Shown here piece by piece: positions 19,103 through 27,990 of a DNA stretch of 64,000 nt. Numbering within the stretch: position 1 is the stretch's first letter; the number at the start of each line of letters is the position of its first letter. The stretch spans positions 1,054,001 through 1,118,000 of the forward strand of contig NZ_CP072596.1 in assembly GCF_017815535.1 (NCBI RefSeq). The letters run 5' to 3'. Source of the DNA: Tessaracoccus sp. MC1865. Lineage in GTDB: Bacteria; Actinomycetota; Actinomycetes; Propionibacteriales; Propionibacteriaceae. Below the pieces are notes generated by a model. That model was not told the origin of the DNA. It did not search any database and saw nothing but the letters and a program-made list of their open reading frames with translations. The translations under genes and the position numbers were made by a program.

Positions 19103-19209
19103 GGCCGCCAGTGTAGTGCGGCGGCGCCGCGCCCGTTCTCCGCGTCTTCTGGCGTGAGAGCCCCAGTGTCAATAGGCTGGAGGGCAGAGAACCTACCGAG
19201 GAGCACTCT

Positions 19210-19533
19210 ATGAGCACCCGTTCAGTCGATGAGATCCGCGTCGACCTCGCCGCCAACCGCGCGAAGCTGGCCAACGCCACCTCCGAGGCCGTCGAGTCGA
19301 TGAAGCCGAAGAACATCGCCCGCGAATCGGTGTCTCAGGTCAAGGAGTTCGCCAAGACCGAGTTCGAGACCGCCACGTCGTCGTTCAAGGACGAGAGCGG
19401 CGCCTGGCGCACAGACCGTCTGCTGATGATCGGCGGCGCAGTCGTGGGGGCGGTGGTGTTCTTCATGGCCGTCTCGTCGGTGGCGAACAGACGCAGCCTG
19501 GCTTCGCAGGCGCGTCGGGCGATCGAGAAGTGA
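19210..19533 (+). CDS. DUF3618 membrane protein
   Basis: A 107-aa protein with the DUF3618 opening (RSVDEIRVDLAANRAKLANA) and a single helix at about 72-90 (MIGGAVVGAVVFFMAVSSV). The function is unknown; the family is common in actinobacteria. The ATG at 19210 follows GAGGAGCA. It overlaps the downstream GroES-like gene by 4 nt. Confidence 0.82.
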   Translation: MSTRSVDEIRVDLAANRAKLANATSEAVESMKPKNIARESVSQVKEFAKTEFETATSSFKDESGAWRTDRLLMIGGAVVGAVVFFMAVSSVANRRSLASQARRAIEK

Positions 19534-19853
19534 GCGAACCCAACCTGGCCATTCGAATGCTGCACGACCGGGTCCTCGTCGATGTCGACGCGGTGTCCGG
19601 TGAGCGACGCAGCGGCGGGGGGATTCTCATTCCAGCCACCGTGCAGATGGGTAGGCGACTCACCTGGGCCAAGGTGGTGGCCATCGGCCCCAATGTGCGC
19701 TCGGTCGAGACGGACGACCGCGTGCTCTTCGACCCCGAAGACCGGGCGGAGGTCGAACTCCAGGCGCGCACCTACGTGCTGCTGCGGGAGCGCGACATCC
19801 ACGCCGTCGCCTCCACCTCCGTGGCCGACGGTGGCACCGGCCTCTACCTCTGA
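19530..19853 (+). CDS. GroES-like co-chaperonin paralogue
   Basis: A 107-aa GroES-fold protein: LAIRMLHDRVLVDVD opening, SGGGILIPATVQ in place of the usual mobile loop and roof, and a YVLLRERDIHAV ending. A regular groES sits beside groEL; none is here, so this is an extra GroES-like copy, and whether it partners a chaperonin is unknown. The GTG start overlaps the DUF3618 stop. Confidence 0.75.
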   Translation: MSEPNLAIRMLHDRVLVDVDAVSGERRSGGGILIPATVQMGRRLTWAKVVAIGPNVRSVETDDRVLFDPEDRAEVELQARTYVLLRERDIHAVASTSVADGGTGLYL

Positions 19854-19904
19854 CCTGCGCCCGCGGTCCGTCGGCCGCCTAGGCTGAGGGTCACAGGAGG
19901 TGCA

Positions 19905-21086
19905 ATGACCGACGACCAGCGCCGCGCCCACAAGCCGGGCGAGCCAACCGAACCCAGGTTGGAGCGCGTGGGAGACCTCTGGCGGATCCGCTCCCTCGAA
20001 GCTGCCCGCCAGGTGTTGCGCGCCCGCCACGCCACCACCCAGGCGGGCTTCACCGCCGAGTACATCCCCAAGGGCGTGCTCAAGCACCACCCCATCCTGA
20101 TGTCGGACGGCCCCCTGCACGACGAGCAGCGCTCGAAGGTGGGCCGGTTCTTCGCGCCCAAGGTGGTGCGTGAGCGCCACGGCGACCACATCTCCCTGGC
20201 GGCCGCGCGGCACGTCGACGGCCTCTCCGGAGAGGTCGTCCTCGACGACCTGGCGCTCCTCTACAGCGTCGAGGTGACGTCGCGGATCGTCGGGCTGACG
20301 GAGTCGCCGGTGGAGAAGATGGCCACCCGGCTCGTCTCGTTCTTCCGCCAACCGCCCCTCGACATCACCCGCAAGGACCTGGGCCGCACCCGTCGCCAAT
20401 GGATGCAGGCTGCCTGGCGCGGGCTCGTGCCCGTCGCCAGGTTCTACGGGGCAGATGTGCGGCCGGCGGTGCGACGCCGTCGACGGGAACGCCAGGGCGA
20501 TGTCATCAGCCACCTCATCGACGAGGGCTACACCAACGCTGACATCCTGGTGGAGTGCGTCACCTACGGCACGGCGGGCATGGTGACCACCCGCGAGTTC
20601 ATCACGATGGCCGCCTGGCACCTCCTCACCACTCCGGCGCTGCTGGAGCGCTACCTGGTCGCGGGGGGCGTGGAGCGCCACGCCATCCTCAACGAGATCA
20701 TCCGGCTGGAGCCCGTCGTCGGGCACCTCTACCGGCGGGCGCAGGAGGAGATCGAGATCACCGACGGGGAGCAGCGCGCCACCATCGCTCCAGGCGACCT
20801 CGTCGACGTGTGCGTCCGGCAGGTCAACGCCGACGCCCAAGCCGTAGGGGAGGGGCCGCTCGCCCTCCGCCCGGCCCGCGAGCTTCCGCCCGGGGTCGAC
20901 GAGGCCGTCATGACCTTCGGGGACGGGGCCCATCGGTGCCCCGGCCAGCCCCTGGCGATCTTCGAGACCGACGAGTTGCTCACGCGTCTCCTAGCCCGCC
21001 GCCCCCGTCTTGCGCAGGAGCCGACGCTGACCTGGGACGACCTCATCGAGGGTTACGTACTCCGTGGCCTCCGACTGCTTGTATAA
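19905..21086 (+). CDS. Cytochrome P450 of the carotenoid cluster
   Basis: A 393-aa heme monooxygenase. Its landmarks are the I-helix A224-G-M-V-T228, E264xxR267 (NEIIRLE) and the heme loop FGDGAHRCPGQP with axial thiolate C345. Its place beside crtYc, crtYd and crtU suggests oxidation of a carotenoid ring; a P450 is also part of the aromatic-carotenoid cluster of Brevibacterium. The ATG at 19905 has an AGGAGGTG site. The crtYc promoter overlaps its 3' end. Confidence 0.88.
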   Translation: MTDDQRRAHKPGEPTEPRLERVGDLWRIRSLEAARQVLRARHATTQAGFTAEYIPKGVLKHHPILMSDGPLHDEQRSKVGRFFAPKVVRERHGDHISLAAARHVDGLSGEVVLDDLALLYSVEVTSRIVGLTESPVEKMATRLVSFFRQPPLDITRKDLGRTRRQWMQAAWRGLVPVARFYGADVRPAVRRRRRERQGDVISHLIDEGYTNADILVECVTYGTAGMVTTREFITMAAWHLLTTPALLERYLVAGGVERHAILNEIIRLEPVVGHLYRRAQEEIEITDGEQRATIAPGDLVDVCVRQVNADAQAVGEGPLALRPARELPPGVDEAVMTFGDGAHRCPGQPLAIFETDELLTRLLARRPRLAQEPTLTWDDLIEGYVLRGLRLLV

Positions 21087-21107
21087 AGTTTGTCGAACCT
21101 CTAGGGT
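21076..21107 (+). promoter_or_regulatory. crtYc promoter with CarH-type direct-repeat operator
   Basis: Minus-strand reading of 21076-21097 gives two 11-nt direct repeats, TTCGACAAACT and TTATACAAGCA. They cover -35 TTGTAT (21079-21084) and most of the 17-nt spacer to -10 TAGGGT (21102-21107). The crtYc ATG follows 7 nt later, so the transcript is probably leaderless. A bound repressor would block RNA polymerase. Confidence 0.65.
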
Positions 21108-21114
21108 GACAGTG

Positions 21115-21450
21115 ATGGCTGACAGCTACCAGTACCTGATCCTGATGGCCGCGTGCGTGGCGATCACCCTGCCGCTCGAGTTCGTGCTCCGCGCCCGGGT
21201 CTACCGGCGTCCCCTCCGGTTGCTGCTCGCGATGCTCCCCATGCTCGTGGTCTTCCTCGCCTGGGACGTGCTGGGCATCCTGCGCGACCACTGGACCTAC
21301 AGCGAGCGCTTCACCACGGGGATCATGCTCGGAGTGCTTCCGCTCGAGGAGCTGCTGTTCTTCCTGGTCATCCCCATCTGCGGGCTGCTGACGTACGAGG
21401 GTGTCGGCTACGTCCTTGGCCGCCTCCGCGGGAGGAAAGACGATGCCTGA
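21115..21450 (+). CDS. crtYc: Lycopene cyclase subunit CrtYc
   Basis: One half of the heterodimeric membrane lycopene cyclase found in actinobacteria. The 111-aa protein has three hydrophobic helices and the PLEELLFF motif (76-79 PLEE) thought to form the active site with CrtYd. The ATG at 21115 follows a TAGGGT box by 7 nt. Its end overlaps crtYd by 8 nt. The partner arrangement, not this sequence alone, decides whether the ring is beta or epsilon. Confidence 0.9.
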   Translation: MADSYQYLILMAACVAITLPLEFVLRARVYRRPLRLLLAMLPMLVVFLAWDVLGILRDHWTYSERFTTGIMLGVLPLEELLFFLVIPICGLLTYEGVGYVLGRLRGRKDDA

Positions 21451-21760
21451 GTACACGGTCCTTACCGTCATCGGGATCCTCGCCGTCATCGCCCTGGAGG
21501 CCTTCTGGCTGCGCACCGGCCTGTTCCGCTCGCTGCAGTACTGGATCTCGATGGCCATCATCTTCTTCTTCCAGGGCCTGGTCGACGGCTGGCTCACGAA
21601 GCTCTCAGACCCCATCGTGCTCTACAACCCGGCACACCATTCCGGCATCCGGTTCCCCTGGGACATCCCGATTGAGGACTTCGGCTTCGGGTGGACCATG
21701 CTCACCCTCACAATGCTCGTATGGGTGGCGCTGGGTCGACGAAAGGGAGAGCCCGCATGA
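21443..21760 (+). CDS. crtYd: Lycopene cyclase subunit CrtYd
   Basis: Second cyclase half, 105 aa, three helices and the matching PIEDFGFG motif (76-79 PIED). The ATG at 21443 lies inside the crtYc end and follows GGAGGAAAG. With no lycopene elongase (crtEb) nearby, a C40 rather than C50 product is favoured. The stop overlaps the next start (ATGA). Confidence 0.9.
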   Translation: MPEYTVLTVIGILAVIALEAFWLRTGLFRSLQYWISMAIIFFFQGLVDGWLTKLSDPIVLYNPAHHSGIRFPWDIPIEDFGFGWTMLTLTMLVWVALGRRKGEPA

Positions 21761-22473
21761 ACATGGCAGAAGCCTTCGACCGCGGTGCCCGCCGCTATGA
21801 CCTCATGGTGCGGCTCAACCCCGGCTACCACCGCGAACTGCGCCGCGCGGCCGAGGCCCTGACGTCGCGTCTCGACGGTGATCCCCAGGCCCTGCTGGAT
21901 CTGGCCTGCGGCTCGGGCGCCTCCACCCGGGCGCTGGCCGACACGGCCCCAGAGGGGTCCTACATCCTGGGCCTCGACGCGTCGCCGGGCATGCTGGAGC
22001 GGGCCCGTGCCAAGCGCTGGCCTCCGCAGGTCCGGTTCGAGCGGGCCACCATTGGCGAGCTGAACCTGGACAGGTGGGCCCGCGGAACTTTCGACGGCGC
22101 CCTCGCCTGTTACCTGTTCCGCAACGTGCCCGGGGAGCAGCGTGACAGCGCGGTGGCCGAGGTGTTCGAGCTGCTGCGCCCCGGTGCGTGGCTGTGCGTG
22201 CAGGAGTACTCGGTGGCCGGCAACAACGCCGCGCGCCGGGTGTGGGACGCCGTCAGCCACGGCGTGACCATCCCGCTGGGCTCGGTCGTGGACCGCAACC
22301 CGACGCTGTACCGATACCTCTGGCGCAGCGTGATCGACTTCGATTCGGTCTCCACGTTCGCCGACAGGTTGAGCGCTGCCGGGTTCGTCGATGTCGCCCA
22401 CCGCACGGCCGTGGGGTGGCAGCGCGGAGTGCTCCACACCTTCATCGCCCGCAAACCGGAGGAGACCCCATGA
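21757..22473 (+). CDS. SAM-dependent methyltransferase (CrtT-like)
   Basis: A 238-aa class I methyltransferase with motif I LLDLACGSGAST and LGLDASPGMLERA. It sits between the cyclase and crtU, the position of crtT in Streptomyces crtY-crtT-crtU operons; the role of CrtT is not settled. The ATG at 21757 overlaps the crtYd stop, and its own stop overlaps crtU, so the four genes are coupled. Confidence 0.78.
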   Translation: MNMAEAFDRGARRYDLMVRLNPGYHRELRRAAEALTSRLDGDPQALLDLACGSGASTRALADTAPEGSYILGLDASPGMLERARAKRWPPQVRFERATIGELNLDRWARGTFDGALACYLFRNVPGEQRDSAVAEVFELLRPGAWLCVQEYSVAGNNAARRVWDAVSHGVTIPLGSVVDRNPTLYRYLWRSVIDFDSVSTFADRLSAAGFVDVAHRTAVGWQRGVLHTFIARKPEETP

Positions 22474-23978
22474 GCCAACGCCCCGGCAGGGACAAGCGCG
22501 CCGTCCGCCACCCTGGGCAGGCCGGCGCCCGTCATCTCGACGGGGGCCGCCACGCGCTGGTGGTGGGCGGCGGCATCGCCGGCCTCGCGGCCGCCACCGC
22601 ACTGGCTGAGCGAGGGGTGCGCGTCACGCTGTTCGAGGCCGGCGACAGGCTCGGCGGCCGCGTCGCCGCCTGGCCGCTGGAGGACGGCCGCACCATGAGC
22701 CGCGGCTTCCACGCCTTCTTCCGCCAGTACTACAACCTGCGCCGGCTGCTGCGCCGCGCAGATGTCGATCTGTCGTTCCTCGTCCCTATCGACGACTACC
22801 CCCTGCAGCGGCCGGACGGGCTGCGCGACTCGTTCACCGGCCTGGCGAAGACGCCGCCGTGGTCTGTGTTGCAGTTCGTCGCCCGCAGCCCCGCGTTCTC
22901 GCTGAAGGGGCTGGCCAAGGTGCGCATCCCTGCGGCCCTCGAGCTGCTCCAGGTGCAGTTCCCCGAAACCTATGAGCGCTACGACGGCGAATCCGCCGCG
23001 GCCTTCCTGGACCGGCTCCGGTTCCCCGACGGGGCCCGCGACCTGGCGCTGGAGGTGTTCGCGCGCTCCTTCTTCGCCGACCCGCGCGAGTTCGGCGCCG
23101 GCGAACTCGTGGCGATGTTCCACACCTACTTCTTGGGCTCGGCCGAGGGCCTGCTCTTCGACGTGCCGGACGACGATTACGACACCGCCCTGTGGGCGCC
23201 GCTTGCCCGCGTGCTCGGCGGCCTGGGCGTCGACATCCGCTTCGGCGCCCCCGTCGCTTCGATTCAGCTGGGGGAGAACGGCGCGGCCGTGACCGTCGGC
23301 TCTGAGCGCATCGAGGGCGATGCCATGGTGCTCGCCGCAGACCCACGGGCTGCCCGCGCGCTGGCCGCCACCGTCGACGGCGAAGGGCTCGCCGCCTGGC
23401 GTGACTCCGTGGCCGCCACGTACAACGCGCCGCCGTTCGCCGTCGTCCGCCTGTGGCTCGACACCCCGGTGCTGGCCACGCGCCCCGCGTTCCTCGGCAC
23501 GTCGGGCTACGGCCCGCTCGACAACGTCTCAGTGCTGGAACGCTTCGAGGACGGCGCCGAGCGGTGGGCCGAGAGCAACGGCGGCTCAGTCGTCGAGCTG
23601 CACGCCTACGCCTGCGACCCGGCCGTCATGGAGGACCAGGCCGCTGCCGGCGACGTGGTGCAGCGGCTGGAGGCGGAACTGCACAGGGTGTTCCCCGAAA
23701 CGGCGACGGCCGGGGTGGTGGGCCGTGAGGTGCTCATCCGCGACGACTGCACGCTGATCGGCCCCTCGGGCTGGAGTGAGCGCCCAGGCGTCACGACGCC
23801 GGACTCCCGGCTCGTGCTGGCGGGCGACTGGCTCCGCTGCGACTACCCGGTGGCGCTCATGGAGCGAGCCGCGACGACCGGCTTCCTGGCTGCCAACGAG
23901 CTGTTGGCCGGCTGGGGCGCAGCCGGCCACGACGTGTGGACCGTGCCGATGCGCGGACTCCTCGGCGCCCGGCGCTGA
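22470..23978 (+). CDS. crtU: Carotene desaturase/methyltransferase CrtU (isorenieratene synthase type)
   Basis: FAD enzyme of 502 aa that in known members turns a beta-ionone end ring into an aromatic phi ring. The FAD-binding GGGIAGLAAATALAERG lies at about 33-49. The CrtU hallmarks MSRGFHAFFRQYYNLRRLLR (80-90 core), FARSFFADPREF and YFLGSAEGLLFDVPDD are present, and a second FAD motif (LVLAGDWLRCDYPVALMERA) closes the protein. Stop codons of crtU and the convergent crtB abut with no gap. Confidence 0.88.
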   Translation: MSQRPGRDKRAVRHPGQAGARHLDGGRHALVVGGGIAGLAAATALAERGVRVTLFEAGDRLGGRVAAWPLEDGRTMSRGFHAFFRQYYNLRRLLRRADVDLSFLVPIDDYPLQRPDGLRDSFTGLAKTPPWSVLQFVARSPAFSLKGLAKVRIPAALELLQVQFPETYERYDGESAAAFLDRLRFPDGARDLALEVFARSFFADPREFGAGELVAMFHTYFLGSAEGLLFDVPDDDYDTALWAPLARVLGGLGVDIRFGAPVASIQLGENGAAVTVGSERIEGDAMVLAADPRAARALAATVDGEGLAAWRDSVAATYNAPPFAVVRLWLDTPVLATRPAFLGTSGYGPLDNVSVLERFEDGAERWAESNGGSVVELHAYACDPAVMEDQAAAGDVVQRLEAELHRVFPETATAGVVGREVLIRDDCTLIGPSGWSERPGVTTPDSRLVLAGDWLRCDYPVALMERAATTGFLAANELLAGWGAAGHDVWTVPMRGLLGARR

Positions 23979-24866
23979 CTAGGCCAGCGTCGGCTGGGGG
24001 AGCCCGACGGTCAGCGTACGGGCCACCACGCCGAGCTTCTCGCCCACCGGCACCCGGACCCGACCTGAGAAGACGTCGTAACCGCGGGCCTCGATGCGGT
24101 CCAGGATGCGGCTGTACAGCACCAGGGCCGTGCCGACGCAGCGGCGCGACGCCGGCGGCAGCATGGGCAGCCCGGTCATCGCCTCGGCGTACAGCGCGCG
24201 GTTGCGCTCGAACTGCTCGGCCATCATGGCGCGCCACTGCGGGGTGACCCGGCGCAGCCAGGGATCCGCGCCGTGCTTCGCCAGGTCCGCCTGGGGCACG
24301 TAGACGCGGCCCCGGTCGAGGTCCTCCTCGATGTCGCGGAGGAAGTTCGTCAGCTGGAAAGCGTGGCCCAGCGCGCGCGCCGGCCCCCTCGCTTCGACGG
24401 TGTACGGCTCGAGCACCGGCAGCATCATCTCGCCGATCACGGCCGCCGAGCCCTCCATGTAGCCGTCGCGGAGGCGCTCCCAGGTGGGCCACGTCTCCGT
24501 GTGTAGGTCCAGGGCCATGGCGTCGAAGAAGCGCTCGAAGCATTCGGGATCCGTGCCGCGGCGGCGGATGCTGTCCGCGATCGCGGCCATCACCGGATCC
24601 GACGACTGCCCGGAGGCCAGTGCCGTGAAGAACACCTGCCGGAACGCGTCGAGCCGCTCCGCGGGGGTACCGTCCTGGGGTACCGCCAGATCCACCCGTT
24701 CCGGCTCGTCGACGATGTCGTCCGCGAGCCGACACAGCGCGTAGACGGAGTAGACATCCCGGCGTTGTGAGGGGGGCAGGAGCAGCGCTCCCCAGTAGTA
24801 GGTGGTGCCGTACTGACGGGTCAGTTCACCGCATCGCCGGTAGCCCGCCTCGAGCATCTGGTCCAT
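23979..24866 (-). CDS. crtB: Phytoene synthase
   Basis: Joins two GGPP molecules into 15-cis-phytoene. The 295-aa protein has both aspartate-rich motifs: DDIVDE (from about D49) and DIEEDLDRGRVYVP (from about 178). It also has FQLTNFLRD. The ATG at 24866 shares its A with the crtI stop (TGATG), so it is coupled to crtI. Confidence 0.94.
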   Translation of the reverse strand: MDQMLEAGYRRCGELTRQYGTTYYWGALLLPPSQRRDVYSVYALCRLADDIVDEPERVDLAVPQDGTPAERLDAFRQVFFTALASGQSSDPVMAAIADSIRRRGTDPECFERFFDAMALDLHTETWPTWERLRDGYMEGSAAVIGEMMLPVLEPYTVEARGPARALGHAFQLTNFLRDIEEDLDRGRVYVPQADLAKHGADPWLRRVTPQWRAMMAEQFERNRALYAEAMTGLPMLPPASRRCVGTALVLYSRILDRIEARGYDVFSGRVRVPVGEKLGVVARTLTVGLPQPTLA

Positions 24867-26335
24867 CAGAGTTCCTCCACACGTCGGGCGGCGAGTTTGC
24901 CGGAGATGAGCACCATCGGGATGCCCACGCCGGGCGTGGTGCCGGAGCCCGCGAAGATGAGCCCCCGGGCACGTTTGTCCACGTTGCGCGGGCGGAACGG
25001 GCCGGTCTGTGAGAAGGCGTGCGACAGCGCGAACGGCGTGCCGGCCGCCATGCCCTGGGCGGCCCAGTCTGCGGGCGTGACCAGCTCCTCGGTGACGATG
25101 TCGACGGGGTAGCCGGCGCCCTCGAGGAAACGCAGCATGCGTTCCCGCAGGCGGGGGCCTTCCAGGGCCCAGTCGAGTTTCCCGACCTGCAGGTTCGGCA
25201 CCGGCTCCAGCACGTAGAGCGTGTGGTGACCCGCGGGCGCTGCGTCGGGGGCGTGCACCGTCGGGACCGCCACGTAGCGCGACGGGTCCGCCATGGGCAC
25301 GCCGCGCTTGAGGAGGTCGGTGAAGGCCTCGTCCCACGCGCGTCCGAAGTGGATGTTGTGGTGGCCCACCTGGGGAGGCAGGTCTCCCTTCACACCCAGG
25401 TGCCACACCAGCGCCGACGGCGAGAACTTGCCCCGCCGGGCGACCCTCGGGGCCTGAAGATCTGGCAGCAGCCGCTCGTAGGCGACGGGGAGGTCGGCCG
25501 TCACGACGACGGCTTCCGCGGGCACCACCTCGTGGTCCGTCAGGCGGACCCCGGTCACGGCGCCGTCGGCTCCGCGCAGCACCCTCTCGACGGTGGCGTT
25601 GTAGCGCACCTCGACCCCGGCGTCGACCGCCGCCGCGGCCATGGCGCGCGGCACGGCGTGCATCCCGCCCTCGGGGAACCACACGCCCTCGATGGAATCC
25701 ATGTAGGTGATCACCGCGTACAGCGCCAGGGCCTGGGCCGGCGCGAGGCCGGCATACATCGCCTGGAAGCTGAACACCCGGTGGAGGCGCTCGTCGTCGA
25801 AGCGGCGCGCGACGGCCGGGCCGAGGCGACCGAACGCCCCGAGCCGCAGCAACTCCAGCGCGGCGGCGGGGGAGCGCAGGAGGCTGAGCGGGGAGGAGAA
25901 GTTGGTGTCGATGAAGTTGGGCACCTCGACGTCGTTGAGGCGCTTCAGCCATGCGACGAAGCGGTCGAACGCCGCGGCGTCCTTCGGGCCGCACTGGGCG
26001 AGGATCTCTTCGCGCATCAGTTCATGGCCGGGGCGCACCAGCAGCTGTGAGCCGTCGGCGAAGAACGCGTGGTACGCGGGGTCGAGCAGCGCCATCTGCA
26101 CGTAGTCGCGACTGCTCCGCCCGACGGCGGCGAAGGCCTCTTCGAGCAGGCCGAGCATGGTGAACACCACCGGCCCGGTGTCGAACCGGAAGCCGTCGCG
26201 CTCCAGGATCCCGTTGCGCCCACCGGGCACCACGTCGCGTTCCAGGAGGGTGACCCGGTGCCCCGCGCCGGCTAGGTGCAGGGCTGCGGACAGGCCGGAG
26301 AGGCCTGCGCCGACGATCACTACCTTCTTGCTCAT
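24866..26335 (-). CDS. crtI: Phytoene desaturase
   Basis: FAD-dependent four-step desaturase from phytoene to lycopene. The 489-aa protein begins with the dinucleotide-binding VVIVGAGLSGLSAALHLA and has the ERD/PGGR region. It ends with the CrtI signature TTPGVGIPMVLISGKLAA. The ATG at 26335 overlaps the idi-crtE stop by 4 nt. Gene order idi-crtE, crtI, crtB forms one operon. Confidence 0.94.
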   Translation of the reverse strand: MSKKVVIVGAGLSGLSAALHLAGAGHRVTLLERDVVPGGRNGILERDGFRFDTGPVVFTMLGLLEEAFAAVGRSSRDYVQMALLDPAYHAFFADGSQLLVRPGHELMREEILAQCGPKDAAAFDRFVAWLKRLNDVEVPNFIDTNFSSPLSLLRSPAAALELLRLGAFGRLGPAVARRFDDERLHRVFSFQAMYAGLAPAQALALYAVITYMDSIEGVWFPEGGMHAVPRAMAAAAVDAGVEVRYNATVERVLRGADGAVTGVRLTDHEVVPAEAVVVTADLPVAYERLLPDLQAPRVARRGKFSPSALVWHLGVKGDLPPQVGHHNIHFGRAWDEAFTDLLKRGVPMADPSRYVAVPTVHAPDAAPAGHHTLYVLEPVPNLQVGKLDWALEGPRLRERMLRFLEGAGYPVDIVTEELVTPADWAAQGMAAGTPFALSHAFSQTGPFRPRNVDKRARGLIFAGSGTTPGVGIPMVLISGKLAARRVEEL

Positions 26336-27987
26336 GCGTCCCGCCAGGCGACGGCGCGGGCCGCGTCGTGCAGACCGTCGACGCCGGCAGGGACCAGGCC
26401 CACGTCGTCGAGGTGGGCGAGGGCGGCGGCCAGGTCGTCGGCGATCAGCTTCTCGAGTTCGACATCGACGCCGGCCTCACGCATGGCGTGGGCCAGTTCC
26501 GGGGCGTCGCTCCGGGCGAATCCGTCCGTGCCGAGCGCCTCGAGGGTGTCGCGGCTGGTGCCGGTGAGCCGTTCCCGCGCGATGGACAGGAGCACGGTGG
26601 CCTTCGCGTCGACGAGGTCGTCGCCGGCCGGCTTCCCGGTGATGTGGGGGTCTCCCCACACGCCCAGGTAATCGTCGCGGAGGGCGAAGGCGCGGCCGAG
26701 GAGCTCGCCACAGGCCAGAAGGGCCTCCTCGGCCTCGGCGGAGGCGCCGGCGGCGATCGCGCCGAACTGGAGCGGCCGCATCACGGTGTAGCGCCCTGAC
26801 TTCAGGCGGGCGACCGATTCGGCGTGGTGGCGGTCCCAGCGTCCGGCGACGGCGCCGGTGAGGTCCGCGCGCTGGCCGGCGATGAGTTCCACGCAGAGCC
26901 GGTACCACGTCTCGCGCAGGCGGCGGGGGAGCCCGTCGACCAGCCGGTCGGCGACGGTGTGGGCGAGGTCGCCCAACAGGACCGCCAGGCTCTCGCCGAA
27001 GCGCCGTGCCTCTCCGACGGCGGCGCTGTTGCGGTGCCAGTCGGCGGCCTCCACGTGGGCCGACGGGTGGCCGCGGCGGGAATCGGACTCGTCCATTACG
27101 TCGTCGTGGATGAGCGCGAACAGATGGAGGAGTTCGAGGGCGGCGGTGATCCGCAGGAGGCGGAGGTAGGACTCGCTGCCGTGGGCGCCGCCGCCGGCGA
27201 TGAAGCCCCAGTACGCCAGCCGCACGCGGATGCGCTTGCCGCCGGAGCTGAGCCGGGCCAGCCACTGGGGGAGGTCGTCGGCCAGGATGTCGACGCCGAG
27301 GTCGCCGATGAGGGCGCCCCATTCGGTGCCGAGCGCGTTGAGTTCGGCGGCGATGCGCTGGTCAACCTCGGCCACCGCTGCGTCGGGGTCGGCGGTGGAG
27401 CGGTGCTGCAGGTCGTGGGCACCGGGGAAGAGGGTGTTGATCTCCGGAATCTGGAGAGCGGCCCACGGGCTGTAGACGTGGGGGGTCGCCTCGATCGCGC
27501 GGTGCAGGTCTGCCCAGTCGATCCAGGCCCACTCGGCCACTTCCTCGGGGTTCGCCACAGGGTCCTCGTCGCCGACGAAGGCGGCGAAGACGGGGCAGAT
27601 CTCGTTCTCGACGATGCCCGATGCGTCCGTGGCCTGGTAGCGGAACTGCGGCAGCAGCGATACGAGGGGACCGACGTGCAGCCCGATCTCCTCGCGGATC
27701 CGGCGTCGGGCGGCGTCCTCGATCTGCTCGCCCGGCCGGGGGTGACCGCAGGCCGAGTTGGTCCACACGCCTGGCCAGGTCTTCTTCGACAACGCACGGC
27801 GGGTCACGAGGACCTGCCCGGCGGCGTTGAAGAGGTATGTGGAGAAGGCCAGGTGTAGCGGAGTGGAGTCGGTGTGGATGGTGAGGCGGTCTGCGCTGCC
27901 GACGGGGCGGCCCGCCTCGTCGAGGAGGATGACTTGGTCCGGATTGGAGGGGCTCGACGTGCTCTGAGCCGAAGTGTGAACTGACAT
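26332..27987 (-). CDS. Fused isopentenyl-diphosphate isomerase and geranylgeranyl-diphosphate synthase
   Basis: One 551-aa frame holds two enzymes. Residues 1-190 are a type 1 IPP isomerase: TNSACGHP with catalytic C80, a Nudix-type helix at 86-104, and E129 in VENEICPVF. Residues about 205-551 are a prenyl synthase: GGKRIR (249-254), first Asp motif DDVMDESDSRRG (295-306), second DDYLGVWGDP (438-447) and GKPAGDDL. The two are normally separate proteins. The fusion would supply DMAPP directly to GGPP synthesis. The ATG at 27987 has a TAGACA box 7 nt upstream. Confidence 0.92.
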   Translation of the reverse strand: MSVHTSAQSTSSPSNPDQVILLDEAGRPVGSADRLTIHTDSTPLHLAFSTYLFNAAGQVLVTRRALSKKTWPGVWTNSACGHPRPGEQIEDAARRRIREEIGLHVGPLVSLLPQFRYQATDASGIVENEICPVFAAFVGDEDPVANPEEVAEWAWIDWADLHRAIEATPHVYSPWAALQIPEINTLFPGAHDLQHRSTADPDAAVAEVDQRIAAELNALGTEWGALIGDLGVDILADDLPQWLARLSSGGKRIRVRLAYWGFIAGGGAHGSESYLRLLRITAALELLHLFALIHDDVMDESDSRRGHPSAHVEAADWHRNSAAVGEARRFGESLAVLLGDLAHTVADRLVDGLPRRLRETWYRLCVELIAGQRADLTGAVAGRWDRHHAESVARLKSGRYTVMRPLQFGAIAAGASAEAEEALLACGELLGRAFALRDDYLGVWGDPHITGKPAGDDLVDAKATVLLSIARERLTGTSRDTLEALGTDGFARSDAPELAHAMREAGVDVELEKLIADDLAAALAHLDDVGLVPAGVDGLHDAARAVAWRDA

Positions 27988-27990
27988 CGC

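Noticed and set aside
19335..20933. 532-aa open frame antisense to the P450 gene
   Set aside because: It is a by-product of high GC in the opposite strand; no motif, no ribosome site, and a clear P450 is on the + strand.
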